From an uncultured Treponema sp. (GTDB taxonomy: Bacteria > Spirochaetota > Spirochaetia > Treponematales > Treponemataceae), in contig CALDWC010000073.1 in NCBI GenBank assembly GCA_937923945.1, positions 1 through 10,534 on the forward strand: a DNA stretch of 10,534 nt, read 5' to 3'. Numbering within the stretch: the stretch's first letter is position 1; every line of letters starts with the position of its first letter. The position numbers were made by a program, and so were the translations under genes. Under the pieces are notes generated by a model. The model searched no databases and was not told the origin of the DNA. It saw nothing but the letters and a program-made list of their open reading frames with translations. Below are positions 1 to 7,050 of the stretch, one piece after another.

Positions 1-916
1 GCCGCTCACTGTGTGCAATAATATCATCAATTCCGGAAAATTTTTCAAGCACATTGTTGTTGATAATTTCCCTTCCGAATTTGCGATTTCGCCCGAAATG
101 ACTGCGGCAGGTTACTTCCAAATCGCCGACGCCCGCAATCGAAGTAAAGGTTTCCGAATGGGTCGCGCCGAGCGCTTTTCCGAGCGTTTGCATTTCGTTT
201 AGACCCGCCGCCAAAAGGAGCGCTTCGCTGTTGTCACCAAAAAGGTTTGACTTTTCCGTCATCGCGGAAAGCATGCCAAACGCGATAGCTATGATATTTT
301 TCGCGGCGGCGCAAGTTTGCACTCCGATTACATCAAGCGATGAATACACCAAAATAGTCCGCGACCGTAAAATTTCACGGGTGCGAATTGACGCAATCGG
401 ATTGGTACTCGCCCCGATTAAACCGGTCAGTTTACCGCTCACCACTTCTTCGGCATGGCTCGGTCCGGAAATATACACCACCCGATTGCTCAAAGAAGGC
501 GGCAGCATTTTTTCAAGCATTTGGGTGATAAAAAGCGGATGCCCTTCCGTGTCTTCCAAAAAGCCTTTTGATAAAATGCCGATAATCGGCTTTTGATCTT
601 CATCGCTCGCTTCGCTTTCCCGTTTAAAAGTCGGCGTTTGCAGCAATTTTTCAACCGTTTGCACCAAGTACAGCGACGGAGTCGCCAAAATAATCAAATC
701 CTTTCCTTCCGTGGCTTCGTCCAAATCGGTGGTTGCCGTAACATTCGGTGAAAGAGCGTACCCCGCCAAATAGGTTTTATTTTCGTGGGCGTGATTTATA
801 TCGTCGGCAGCAGACTGCTTTCGCGTCCACATACACACCGCATGTCCGGCATTTCCCAACTGGGAGCCGACCGCCGTTCCCCACGAACCGGCACTGATAA
901 TTCCAACCTGAGCCAT
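1..916 (-). CDS. gpsA: NAD(P)H-dependent glycerol-3-phosphate dehydrogenase, 3' end cut by window edge
   Basis: GpsA reduces dihydroxyacetone phosphate to sn-glycerol-3-phosphate in the cytoplasm, giving the backbone for phospholipids. I translated 305 codons from the ATG at 916; the reading frame is open to the window edge, so the C-terminus is missing. Visible family landmarks: N-terminal dinucleotide-binding loop at residues 8-15 (SAGSWGTA), ILSKG at 114-118, GPSHAEEV at 151-158, the expected catalytic lysine K206 in AAAKN, and the substrate-domain signature AGVGDLEVTC (261-270) followed by GRNRKFG. The first glycine of the usual GAGSWG loop is serine here (S8), an oddity listed in the findings. 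The gene starts 18 bp after the pnp stop with only a weak Shine-Dalgarno, so it is probably co-transcribed and perhaps coupled with pnp. Family assignment is secure; full length and stop are unseen. Confidence 0.95.
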   Translation of the reverse strand, partial: MAQVGIISAGSWGTAVGSQLGNAGHAVCMWTRKQSAADDINHAHENKTYLAGYALSPNVTATTDLDEATEGKDLIILATPSLYLVQTVEKLLQTPTFKRESEASDEDQKPIIGILSKGFLEDTEGHPLFITQMLEKMLPPSLSNRVVYISGPSHAEEVVSGKLTGLIGASTNPIASIRTREILRSRTILVYSSLDVIGVQTCAAAKNIIAIAFGMLSAMTEKSNLFGDNSEALLLAAGLNEMQTLGKALGATHSETFTSIAGVGDLEVTCRSHFGRNRKFGREIINNNVLEKFSGIDDIIAHSER

Positions 917-934
917 ACTCGTCGCCTGTTCCGC

Positions 935-3031
935 TTATTTTCCTTCCTGCTCTTCAATTGCATCAATATAGGAAAGGTCAAAGCGCCCCTGCCGGTCAAT
1001 ATCCAACAGTTTAATCGGAATAACCTGACCTTCTTTCAAAACATCGGTTACCGCAGCAACCCGCTTTCGTGAAAGTTTGGAAATATGGCACAAACCTTCT
1101 TTTCCCGGTAAAAATTCAACAAAAGCGCCGAATTCCATAATTTTTTTAACTGTTCCGGTATACAAAGTCCCGATTTTCGGTTCTTCCGTCATCGCGTTGA
1201 TATAATCTTTTGCCGCTTTGGTTTGTTCACCGTCGGTACCGTATATCATCACAGAACCGTCATCTTCAATGTTGATGGTAACGGCATACTTTTCGGAAAG
1301 CGCTTGTACGTTTTTACCGCCGGGACCGATTAAAGCCCCGATTTTATCCACCGGAATTTTTACTGCTTCGATACGGGGCGCATATTTTGAAATATCGCTT
1401 GCCGGTTCCGAAATCGTCTGATTCATAATCGACAAAATATGCATGCGTCCCCGTTTTGCCTGTTCAAGTGCTTTTTTCATAATTTCCGAAGAAACGCCCG
1501 CAATTTTTATATCCATTTGGAAACCGGTAATTCCGTCGGCGGTTCCGGCAACTTTAAAGTCCATGTCTCCAAGGTGGTCTTCTTCACCGAGGATATCCGA
1601 AAGAATGGCATAATTATCGCCTTCGGTGATTAAACCCATGGCGATACCGGCAACCGGTTTTTTCATTTTGACGCCGGCAGCCAACATCGAAAGAGTACCG
1701 CCGCACACCGTCGCCATCGAAGAAGAACCGTTTGATTCCAAAATCTCCGAAACAACGCGTACCGTGTACGGAAACTCTTTCCGCGAAGGCATCATCGGCT
1801 CAAGCGAGCGCCGTGCAAGATTTCCGTGTCCGATTTCACGCCGTCCCGTTGCAAGCCGTCCGACTTCACCGACCGAATACGGCGGAAAGTTATAATGAAG
1901 CATAAAATTTTCTTTCCGCTCGCCGTCAATATCGTCATACACTTGCTCATCCGCCATCGTTCCCAACGTTACAACCGAGAGGGATTGCGTTTCACCGCGA
2001 GTAAATAGAGCGGAGCCGTGCGGACGCGGCAGCACATTGATTTCGCAAGTAATGGGTCGGATGTCTTCAAGCCCGCGCCCGTCAACACGCTTGCCTTTTT
2101 CCAAAATATTTTTTCGCAAAATCGTGTACTGAATTTCATCGAACAACGCATCAAAAAGTTTTGCTTGCGTTTCATCCTCGAGCTGAGTCGCATACTTTTC
2201 GGCAAATTTATCATGCACCGCTTTCAGCGCTTTTGCTCGCTCCACCTTTGACGGCTTATAAAACGAAGCTTCGATTTCCGGCGTCGCTTCCGCTTCAATT
2301 TGACTGCGATTTTCAAGTTCGGTTTCAAGATGCGTGAGCGGCAGTTTTTCTTTGCCGCATTCCGCACGGAGCTGTTCCTGCACGGCGCACAATTCTTTAA
2401 TTACCGCATGCGCTTTGTCCAAGGCTTCGAGCATCACATCTTCGGACACTTCATGGGCGCCGCCTTCCACCATCGTAATGCCGTCTTTCGTACCGGCGAC
2501 GACGATTTCCATGTCGGCTTTTTCAATTTGCTTAAACGTCGGATTGATTACAAACGAACCGCCCAAAAACGCCACCCGCACGGCTGCAATCGGCCCGTTA
2601 AACGGAATATCCGAGATAACAACCGCCGCCGAAGAAGCTACCACCGCAAGAATATCGGGCGGATTTTTTTTGTCCGTCGAAATACAAGTCGGCACGATTT
2701 GAATTTCACGCCCGAACTCTTTTTCAAACAGCGGACGCATCGGACGGTCAATCAGCCGCGACACTAAAATTTCTTTATCTTTCGGGCGAGTTTCCCGTTT
2801 TACAAAACCGCCGGGAATTTTTCCGCCGGCATAATACTTTTCATTGTAATCAACCGTTACCGGCACATAATCCAAGCCTTCAACGGCAGTATCGGAACAG
2901 CACACCGTCGCCAGCACCGCCGTTCCTTCATATTCGGCATAAATTGCACCGTTCGCTTGTTTTGCCAAGTGTCCCGTTTCCAAAATTAAATCGGATTCCC
3001 CAATTTTAAAAGTTACTCTTTTTTTCATCAT
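935..3031 (-). CDS. pnp: Polyribonucleotide nucleotidyltransferase (PNPase)
   Basis: PNPase degrades RNA 3'->5' by phosphorolysis and can add heteropolymeric tails; it acts as a trimer in the cytoplasm, often in a degradosome. The 698-residue protein has the full usual architecture: first RNase PH domain (about 10-145), helical linker (about 150-300), second RNase PH domain (about 313-540), KH domain with the GPGGK loop at 569-573, and S1 domain (about 620-690), ending just after S1. Seen motifs include KRVDGRGLEDIRPI (314-327), TRGETQ (344-349), the GRREIGHGNLARRSL stretch (396-410) and the acidic catalytic segment EDHLGDMDF (484-492) with D485, D489 and D491. The start ATG at 3031 is followed at once by a second ATG (3028); AAGGAA lies 4-7 nt upstream, so either may be used. 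It follows the rpsO terminator after a long leader and precedes gpsA by 18 bp. Confidence 0.98.
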   Translation of the reverse strand: MMKKRVTFKIGESDLILETGHLAKQANGAIYAEYEGTAVLATVCCSDTAVEGLDYVPVTVDYNEKYYAGGKIPGGFVKRETRPKDKEILVSRLIDRPMRPLFEKEFGREIQIVPTCISTDKKNPPDILAVVASSAAVVISDIPFNGPIAAVRVAFLGGSFVINPTFKQIEKADMEIVVAGTKDGITMVEGGAHEVSEDVMLEALDKAHAVIKELCAVQEQLRAECGKEKLPLTHLETELENRSQIEAEATPEIEASFYKPSKVERAKALKAVHDKFAEKYATQLEDETQAKLFDALFDEIQYTILRKNILEKGKRVDGRGLEDIRPITCEINVLPRPHGSALFTRGETQSLSVVTLGTMADEQVYDDIDGERKENFMLHYNFPPYSVGEVGRLATGRREIGHGNLARRSLEPMMPSRKEFPYTVRVVSEILESNGSSSMATVCGGTLSMLAAGVKMKKPVAGIAMGLITEGDNYAILSDILGEEDHLGDMDFKVAGTADGITGFQMDIKIAGVSSEIMKKALEQAKRGRMHILSIMNQTISEPASDISKYAPRIEAVKIPVDKIGALIGPGGKNVQALSEKYAVTINIEDDGSVMIYGTDGEQTKAAKDYINAMTEEPKIGTLYTGTVKKIMEFGAFVEFLPGKEGLCHISKLSRKRVAAVTDVLKEGQVIPIKLLDIDRQGRFDLSYIDAIEEQEGK

Positions 3032-3035
3032 TCTC

Positions 3036-3055
3036 TTCCTTAAAATTCCTTAAAA
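3036..3055 (-). repeat. Perfect 10-bp tandem duplication containing the pnp Shine-Dalgarno
   Basis: On the minus strand the ten bases TTTTAAGGAA occur twice back to back just upstream of the pnp start, so two purine-rich AAGGAA sites exist. The proximal one (3036-3041) is well spaced for initiation at 3031 or 3028. A third similar site, AAGGAG, lies at 3065-3070. Confidence 0.75.
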
Positions 3056-3072
3056 TCTAAAATACTCCTTGG

Positions 3073-3149
3073 GCAGTAAGTGACTCGTGATCAAACAACC
3101 TTTGCACAGCTTTTTCAATCAGGCTGGCTGACCGCCAATCACTCACTAC
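3073..3149 (-). promoter_or_regulatory. Candidate structured 5' leader element of pnp
   Basis: In the RNA reading toward pnp, bases 3149-3137 can pair with 3085-3073 in a 13-bp helix containing three G-U wobbles. It encloses a smaller hairpin (3133-3128 with 3122-3117, 6 bp, 5-nt loop). The element lies between the rpsO terminator and the pnp ribosome-binding site, where E. coli pnp carries an RNase III-cleaved, PNPase-autoregulated leader. The pairing is seen in the sequence; the regulatory role is inferred by analogy. It requires transcription that starts upstream of about 3150 or reads through from rpsO. A promoter inside it (3090-3118) would exclude the helix from that transcript. Confidence 0.4.
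3090..3118 (-). promoter_or_regulatory. pnp: Possible internal sigma-70-type promoter for pnp
   Basis: On the minus strand TTGAAA (3118-3113, 5 of 6 matches to the -35 consensus) is followed after 17 bp by TTTGAT (3095-3090, 4 of 6 matches to the -10 consensus). Initiation would fall near 3083, about 50 nt before the pnp start. It could supply pnp independently after the rpsO terminator, but the -10 is only fair and the site overlaps the predicted leader helix. Confidence 0.35.
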
Positions 3150-3168
3150 GCAAATGTTACTCCATCCG

Positions 3169-3198
3169 AAAAAAGCCGATTTGAAAATCGGCTTTTTT
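3169..3198 (-). terminator. Rho-independent terminator after rpsO
   Basis: A perfect 12-bp inverted repeat (3169-3180 against 3187-3198) with a 6-nt loop begins 4 nt past the rpsO stop. Its arms are GC-rich in the centre and end in A6/T6, so the minus-strand transcript forms AAAAAAGCCGAT/ATCGGCTTTTTT ending in six U. The symmetry would also let it work in the other direction. It should end or attenuate the rbfA-truB-ribF-rpsO transcript before pnp. Confidence 0.88.
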
Positions 3199-3202
3199 GA
3201 AA

Positions 3203-3472
3203 TTACTTTCGCAAGCCCAATTCCTGAATGAGCTTTCGATATCCTTCGAGATCTTTTCGCTGATAATACTTGAGCAAGCGTCGGCGTTGTCCGACTAAAC
3301 TCAAAAGCCCGCGATTACTTGCCTTGTCTTTTTTGTTTTCCTTGCAGTGAACCGTCAACTGATTGATCCGTTCGGTCAAAAGTGCAATCTGCACCTCGAT
3401 ATTTCCGGTGTCCTTGTCGTTCGCACCGAATTTTCCAACAATCGATGCAGTCGTCTCTTTTGTAAGTGCCAT
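3203..3472 (-). CDS. rpsO: 30S ribosomal protein S15
   Basis: S15 is a primary 16S rRNA-binding protein that organises the central domain of the 30S subunit and contributes to a bridge with 50S. The 89-residue length is exactly that expected. Conserved features seen are the segment IEVQIALLTERINQLT (25-40), the KKDKASNRGLLSLVGQRRRLLKYY rRNA-binding region from about 47 to 70, and the C-terminal LIQELGLRK. The start is supported by a strong AAGGAG seven nucleotides before the ATG. That Shine-Dalgarno begins directly after the ribF stop, leaving a 12-bp gap, so the gene is the last member of the rbfA-truB-ribF-rpsO operon. It ends 4 nt before a strong hairpin terminator. The rpsO-then-pnp order is widely conserved in bacteria. 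Confidence 0.98.
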   Translation of the reverse strand: MALTKETTASIVGKFGANDKDTGNIEVQIALLTERINQLTVHCKENKKDKASNRGLLSLVGQRRRLLKYYQRKDLEGYRKLIQELGLRK

Positions 3473-3484
3473 TTTTTTACTCCT

Positions 3485-4333
3485 TCAAATGAACTTCACA
3501 TAATATTTTTTTAACCATAAGCTTTCCGCGGCGACCGTTCGGTCGCTTCGTGTATCAAAGTTTTCCGCAATACGCACCAGCACCGATCGTTCAGAAATGA
3601 TGCAACACGCCGGCAGCTTAAAACCTTCTACCGTAAAAAGCTCAACCTCGTACGTTCCGCTCGGCGGAAGTACCTGCACAAAGTTTTGCGCGGGAGCCTC
3701 CCATTCATACGCTGAAAGGCGTTCAAAGCCCGCATTTGAAATATCCAGCAAAAACGAGTACCCGAGCAATTTTTCCGCTTTTGCAAAATCGGCTTTGGAA
3801 AGAGCCTGCCTGATTGCGGAAGAACTGACCTCAAGGCCGTCAGCGGAAACACGTTCAATGGAATCAAAAACGAACGCGTACGCTGCAGAAATTTTTTCCA
3901 AAGCCTTGCTGTCGGTACGGTGGCGAAATCCGCATGAAAAATCGTGTCCGACAAAAAGGGCGTTCATGCAGATTGTTTTTACTAAAATTTCAAAAAACTT
4001 CTGTCCGCTCATTCTAGCAAATTTTTCAGAAAAGTCAATAACTATAACAAAATCAAATCCCAATTCCCGAAACAGTTTTAGCTTCAAGGGCAAGGTTAAA
4101 ATATCACCGAGATACGTTTCGTTCTTTTTAGCCCTCGTCGGACGTGAAAAAGTTACCGCACATTGCGCAGGCTTTTCAGCACAAGTTTGAATATAGTTAT
4201 CCATCCGGGCAATTAACGCACGATGTCCCCGATGCAAGCCGTCAAACGAACCGACCGTTACCGCCGAAGACTCGCAGAGCCGTTTTTTCGTTTTGTATGC
4301 CGCCATAATATCGTTCCAACTGAAAATCCGCAT
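3485..4333 (-). CDS. ribF: RibF-family FAD synthetase with diverged riboflavin-kinase half
   Basis: RibF normally phosphorylates riboflavin to FMN (C-terminal domain) and adenylylates FMN to FAD (N-terminal domain) in the cytoplasm. The 282-residue product keeps the nucleotidyltransferase domain: VGSFDGLHRGHR (27-38) with the HxGH-type site, VGHDFSCGF (128-136) and the SSSAIRQAL signature (170-178). The remaining ~90 residues are shorter than a usual kinase domain (~125). I find no G-x-PTAN nucleotide-binding motif; only PPSGTYEVEL (223-232) resembles the usual P-x-GVYAV strand. It may therefore lack kinase activity or be strongly diverged. The ATG at 4333 has GGAG (4342-4345) eight nt upstream; it lies 14 bp after truB and 12 bp before rpsO. 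Family call is firm, bifunctionality doubtful. Confidence 0.9.
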   Translation of the reverse strand: MRIFSWNDIMAAYKTKKRLCESSAVTVGSFDGLHRGHRALIARMDNYIQTCAEKPAQCAVTFSRPTRAKKNETYLGDILTLPLKLKLFRELGFDFVIVIDFSEKFARMSGQKFFEILVKTICMNALFVGHDFSCGFRHRTDSKALEKISAAYAFVFDSIERVSADGLEVSSSAIRQALSKADFAKAEKLLGYSFLLDISNAGFERLSAYEWEAPAQNFVQVLPPSGTYEVELFTVEGFKLPACCIISERSVLVRIAENFDTRSDRTVAAESLWLKKYYVKFI

Positions 4334-4347
4334 TATCGACGCTCCGC

Positions 4348-5358
4348 CTACTCTACTCCGTTTTCCGAGATAACAAACCGATATATAAAGGTATGTTCAC
4401 CTTGATCGTACTGTACCATGCCGCAAAACCGGTTTTCACAAAAAACGGCGATTGTGTCCGCTCCTTGTTCACTCGACAAAAACCAGTTTTTTTCAATCGG
4501 TTTTCCGTGCTGAAAATCGGGCAAAAACGCAGGCTTTAGCTCAACCCCTGAAATGCCAAGCGTTTGAGCAACGCCGGGGGTAAACGCAAATGCTTTTTCT
4601 TCTATTTGTGCACGTGTAAACGCGGACCCGATTTTATTCTTTTTCCGCGCCGCGTCTCGACGCAAACTTTCATCGCGGGAGGTACAAAGCTCCGCAAAGT
4701 CGGGCAGTAAATCCGCTCCCAAACTTTCGCTCAATTGGAACTGCCCGACTTGTGTCCGCCGCAAAGCGCCGACAAAACCGGCAGAACCGCACCGTTGTGC
4801 AATATCCCTACATAATGAACGAATGTACGTTCCTTTCGAACAGTGAATGTCGAGCGTTGCCGTTTTAAGGTGTCGTCCGTCGTCCGCCAACTCGTAGGTC
4901 AACAACTCAAGTGCGTAAACGGCAATATCGCGAGCCGGTAGCACGAGCGGAGTTCCCGCATGTGCCGCTTTGTAAGAACGCATGCCGTTGACTTGCACCC
5001 CCGAATACTGCGGCGGAATTTGTTGCTGTTTACCCGTAAACGACGGCAGAACTGCCATAAAGTCCGAAAAAAGCGGCAACTCGGTTTCAGCCGTAACCGT
5101 GCCGAAGTAGTCAAGCGTGTCCGTTTGCGTGCCGAAAACAAAAAACGCCGTATACCGTCTATCGCAGCCGGTAAAATACGGAGAAAGTTTTGTACCGCTT
5201 CCGATTAAACAAATTAAAAGCCCGTCGGCAAAATTATCCAGCACGCCGGTGTGTCCGATTTTACCGGTACCCAGCGCATTTTTAAATTGCCGCAATGTTC
5301 CAAAGCTGGTCAACCCCGCCTGCTTTGCAACCGGAAGGATGATTTTTTCTCGCGTCAT
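4348..5358 (-). CDS. truB: tRNA pseudouridine(55) synthase TruB
   Basis: TruB converts U55 in the T-loop of tRNAs to pseudouridine. The 336-residue protein shows the catalytic motif GHTGVLDNFADGLL (35-48) with D41 as the expected nucleophile, RRYTA (67-71), TDTLDYFGTV (79-88), PPQYSGVQVNG (115-125) and the strong CSKGTYIRSLCRDIA block (173-187) followed by LRRTQVGQF (199-207). Deviations from the norm are KQAG instead of KPxG at 12-15 and Q instead of K in the usual SAxKxxG loop. After residue 215 the C-terminal part (about 120 residues) is not one I recognise in detail. The ATG at 5358 directly abuts the rbfA TAG and has no good Shine-Dalgarno, so translation is probably coupled to rbfA. Confidence 0.95.
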   Translation of the reverse strand: MTREKIILPVAKQAGLTSFGTLRQFKNALGTGKIGHTGVLDNFADGLLICLIGSGTKLSPYFTGCDRRYTAFFVFGTQTDTLDYFGTVTAETELPLFSDFMAVLPSFTGKQQQIPPQYSGVQVNGMRSYKAAHAGTPLVLPARDIAVYALELLTYELADDGRHLKTATLDIHCSKGTYIRSLCRDIAQRCGSAGFVGALRRTQVGQFQLSESLGADLLPDFAELCTSRDESLRRDAARKKNKIGSAFTRAQIEEKAFAFTPGVAQTLGISGVELKPAFLPDFQHGKPIEKNWFLSSEQGADTIAVFCENRFCGMVQYDQGEHTFIYRFVISENGVE

Positions 5359-5745
5359 CTATTTTTTTTCAGGTGAACCATCCGGCTCTTCCGGCGTGAT
5401 ATGCAAAGCGTTTAACTTTTCAATCATTTCAATACCGGCTTTCATACTTTCATCATAAAAAAAATTCAGTTCGGGAAATTGATAAACATGCAACTGCTTT
5501 GAAAGCTGCTTCCGAATAAACCCTGACGCACTTTGCAAACCTTCGATACCTTTTTTTGCTTTTTTTTCGTTATTATCAATGCTGGAAACAAATACGCGAG
5601 CGTATGAAAGATCGGATGAAACGAGAACTTTATTCACCGACAGAAAAGGAGAAACGCGCGGGTCTTTAATTTTTCCCGTTACAATCATCTGCGAAATTTC
5701 AGCCCGAATTTGTTCACCGAGCTGCTGTAATCTAAATTCACTCAT
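5359..5745 (-). CDS. rbfA: Ribosome-binding factor A
   Basis: RbfA binds immature 30S subunits and assists 5'-end maturation of 16S rRNA; it is important for growth in the cold in E. coli. The 128-residue protein matches the family length and pattern: N-terminal helix with EFRLQQLGEQIRAEIS, the KDPRVSPFLSVNKVLVSSDLSYARVFVS core (27-54) and the C-terminal PELNFFYDESMKAGIEMIEKL region (about 91-111). The ATG at 5745 is preceded by TAAGGAC at suitable distance, and a consensus promoter sits just upstream, making this the first gene of the operon. The gene usually follows infB; here the upstream neighbour is instead an unrelated secreted protein gene. Confidence 0.95.
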   Translation of the reverse strand: MSEFRLQQLGEQIRAEISQMIVTGKIKDPRVSPFLSVNKVLVSSDLSYARVFVSSIDNNEKKAKKGIEGLQSASGFIRKQLSKQLHVYQFPELNFFYDESMKAGIEMIEKLNALHITPEEPDGSPEKK

Positions 5746-5772
5746 GTTTTGTCCTTACATTTTTAGTGTCGC

Positions 5773-5801
5773 ATTATACTCAACATACCGTTTTTTGTCA
5801 A
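5773..5801 (-). promoter_or_regulatory. rbfA: Consensus sigma-70 promoter of the rbfA operon
   Basis: The minus strand carries a perfect TTGACA (-35, 5801-5796), a 17-bp spacer and a perfect TATAAT (-10, 5778-5773). Initiation is expected near 5766, leaving a leader of about 20 nt with the AAGGAC Shine-Dalgarno of rbfA. Such a full consensus match implies strong constitutive transcription of rbfA-truB-ribF-rpsO. The rest of the 107-bp gap shows no gene and no terminator for the upstream gene. Confidence 0.9.
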
Positions 5802-5852
5802 TGTTTTATGAGTTGTTCAACACAGGTTTAGCAAAATTCAGCGAACGCGCAG

Positions 5853-7001
5853 TTATTTTAAAGGCGGCAAACCGTACAACTCAACGGCGAACCATTTGGA
5901 AGGATCGGCTATATCCGCCGCGATTTGTCCGGGTGCGACATGTGCCGTCGTTTCCGCAACGAGATAACTGATTCGGTTTGAAACCAAGCGCGCGCCTTTT
6001 CCGGTAACAGCGACGCCGCAAATTGCGTGACTGAATTCCGGCGAGATAAATGTTACGCTGTGTATTCCGAGCTGGGCTAAAATTATATTCATCAGCAACG
6101 ATCTCGTATCGCAGTCGCCAAGCCGTTGTGAAGCCGCCGTTACAAGATCGACAAAATCAGCACCATCGGGATCTCGAACATAGGTAAAATTCTGCACAAA
6201 CTCCAGCACTTTTTTTACGGTTGACGCTTTATCCGCGAGCAGTTTTTTACCCGACAAATCATTTTTTACTTCAAACGAAAAAGACTGAAGCCGTTTCCAC
6301 GCATCACGGAAAATACAGCGGTAGTAGCGCTGCCACGCGGTAATTGCATAGTTCGTCCGCAGATAGTGCGTTAAAAGTTCAAACTCACGATCGACCACGC
6401 TTTTATTCGCATCACCGTCATTGCGGTCGGCAAAAAACTGTAACGTACTGCCGTCAAATGTAACCGTTTGTTTAACCGGTGCCGTACGCGGATATAAACA
6501 AGCAGTAACCGGTCCCGGCACATAGAACGACCCTTGCGAAGTAAAAACTCCATCAAGGGCGGAAATCAGCATCGATTCACACAAAGCCGCATCCGTTTTT
6601 TTGGAATAAGCGGTTATCGTAAGCCATCCGTTCGGCAACTCCAAAACCAAAACCCAACCACGGTATGCTTCACTGAGCTGAAAATCAATCGTTGAAAACC
6701 GCCCCTGCTTTTCACACCACAAAAACTCAGCGTCTTTTTTGCTTGCATGCAGTTGCGCTGTAATATTGTTCACCGCTTGCAGCGTATTGGAAAAACGTTT
6801 TTTTGCATCAAAAGAAACTTGAAGCTCACAGGGAAGTATTTCAGACTTAAATAAATACCGATCTTTCCAATTGGAATCGGTGAGTTGAAAGCCCTCCGGT
6901 AAATCAATCATCACACCGTATGTTCCGAATTGTATTTGCTCGGAAAAAACTGCCGTGATAAAAAAGCAAGCGATAAAAATTACGGAAAAAATCTTTTTCA
7001 T
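5853..7001 (-). CDS. Exported protein with transglutaminase-like Cys/His core, function unknown
   Basis: A 382-residue protein with an N-terminal signal peptide: KK, then a hydrophobic run at 4-19, with likely signal-peptidase-I cleavage after VFS (about residue 20), so it should be periplasmic or outer-membrane facing. Residues 260-355 resemble a transglutaminase-like fold: QNFTYVRDPDG (270-280), GDCDTRSLLMNIILAQLGI (295-313) with C297, SHAICGV (324-330) with H325, and YLVAETTA (346-353), where E350 occupies the place of the usual triad Asp. The first ~250 residues are unrecognised. Such domains can be cysteine peptidases or cross-linkers; the substrate is unknown. The ATG at 7001 is chosen because the upstream ATG (7006) hits a stop after one codon; there is no clear Shine-Dalgarno. 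It lies 49 bp after the coiled-coil gene, so a shared transcript is likely. Confidence 0.8.
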   Translation of the reverse strand: MKKIFSVIFIACFFITAVFSEQIQFGTYGVMIDLPEGFQLTDSNWKDRYLFKSEILPCELQVSFDAKKRFSNTLQAVNNITAQLHASKKDAEFLWCEKQGRFSTIDFQLSEAYRGWVLVLELPNGWLTITAYSKKTDAALCESMLISALDGVFTSQGSFYVPGPVTACLYPRTAPVKQTVTFDGSTLQFFADRNDGDANKSVVDREFELLTHYLRTNYAITAWQRYYRCIFRDAWKRLQSFSFEVKNDLSGKKLLADKASTVKKVLEFVQNFTYVRDPDGADFVDLVTAASQRLGDCDTRSLLMNIILAQLGIHSVTFISPEFSHAICGVAVTGKGARLVSNRISYLVAETTAHVAPGQIAADIADPSKWFAVELYGLPPLK

Positions 7002-7050
7002 TTCATTTTTTTAACAAATCGAGAGGATACCGGGTTACAGTTCTCTGCTC

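Noticed and set aside
2300..2767. A 155-codon plus-strand open frame opposite pnp
   Set aside because: It is antisense to highly conserved PNPase sequence, has a skewed H/F/R-rich composition and no family resemblance; a shadow of pnp.
3597..4190. A 197-codon plus-strand open frame opposite ribF
   Set aside because: It lies fully within ribF on the other strand, is rich in S/K/F from reverse-complemented codons, and has no Shine-Dalgarno or motif.
6945..7001. Lipoprotein signal (Cys at residue 12) in the secreted transglutaminase-like protein
   Set aside because: The cysteine is in the middle of the hydrophobic stretch, only eight residues after the basic start, with more hydrophobic residues following; a signal-peptidase-I site near residue 20 fits better.
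7006..7049. Hairpin terminator between the coiled-coil and secreted-protein genes
   Set aside because: The possible stem (AGAG...CTCT with ACTG/CGGT) is interrupted and lacks a U-tract; not strong enough to call.
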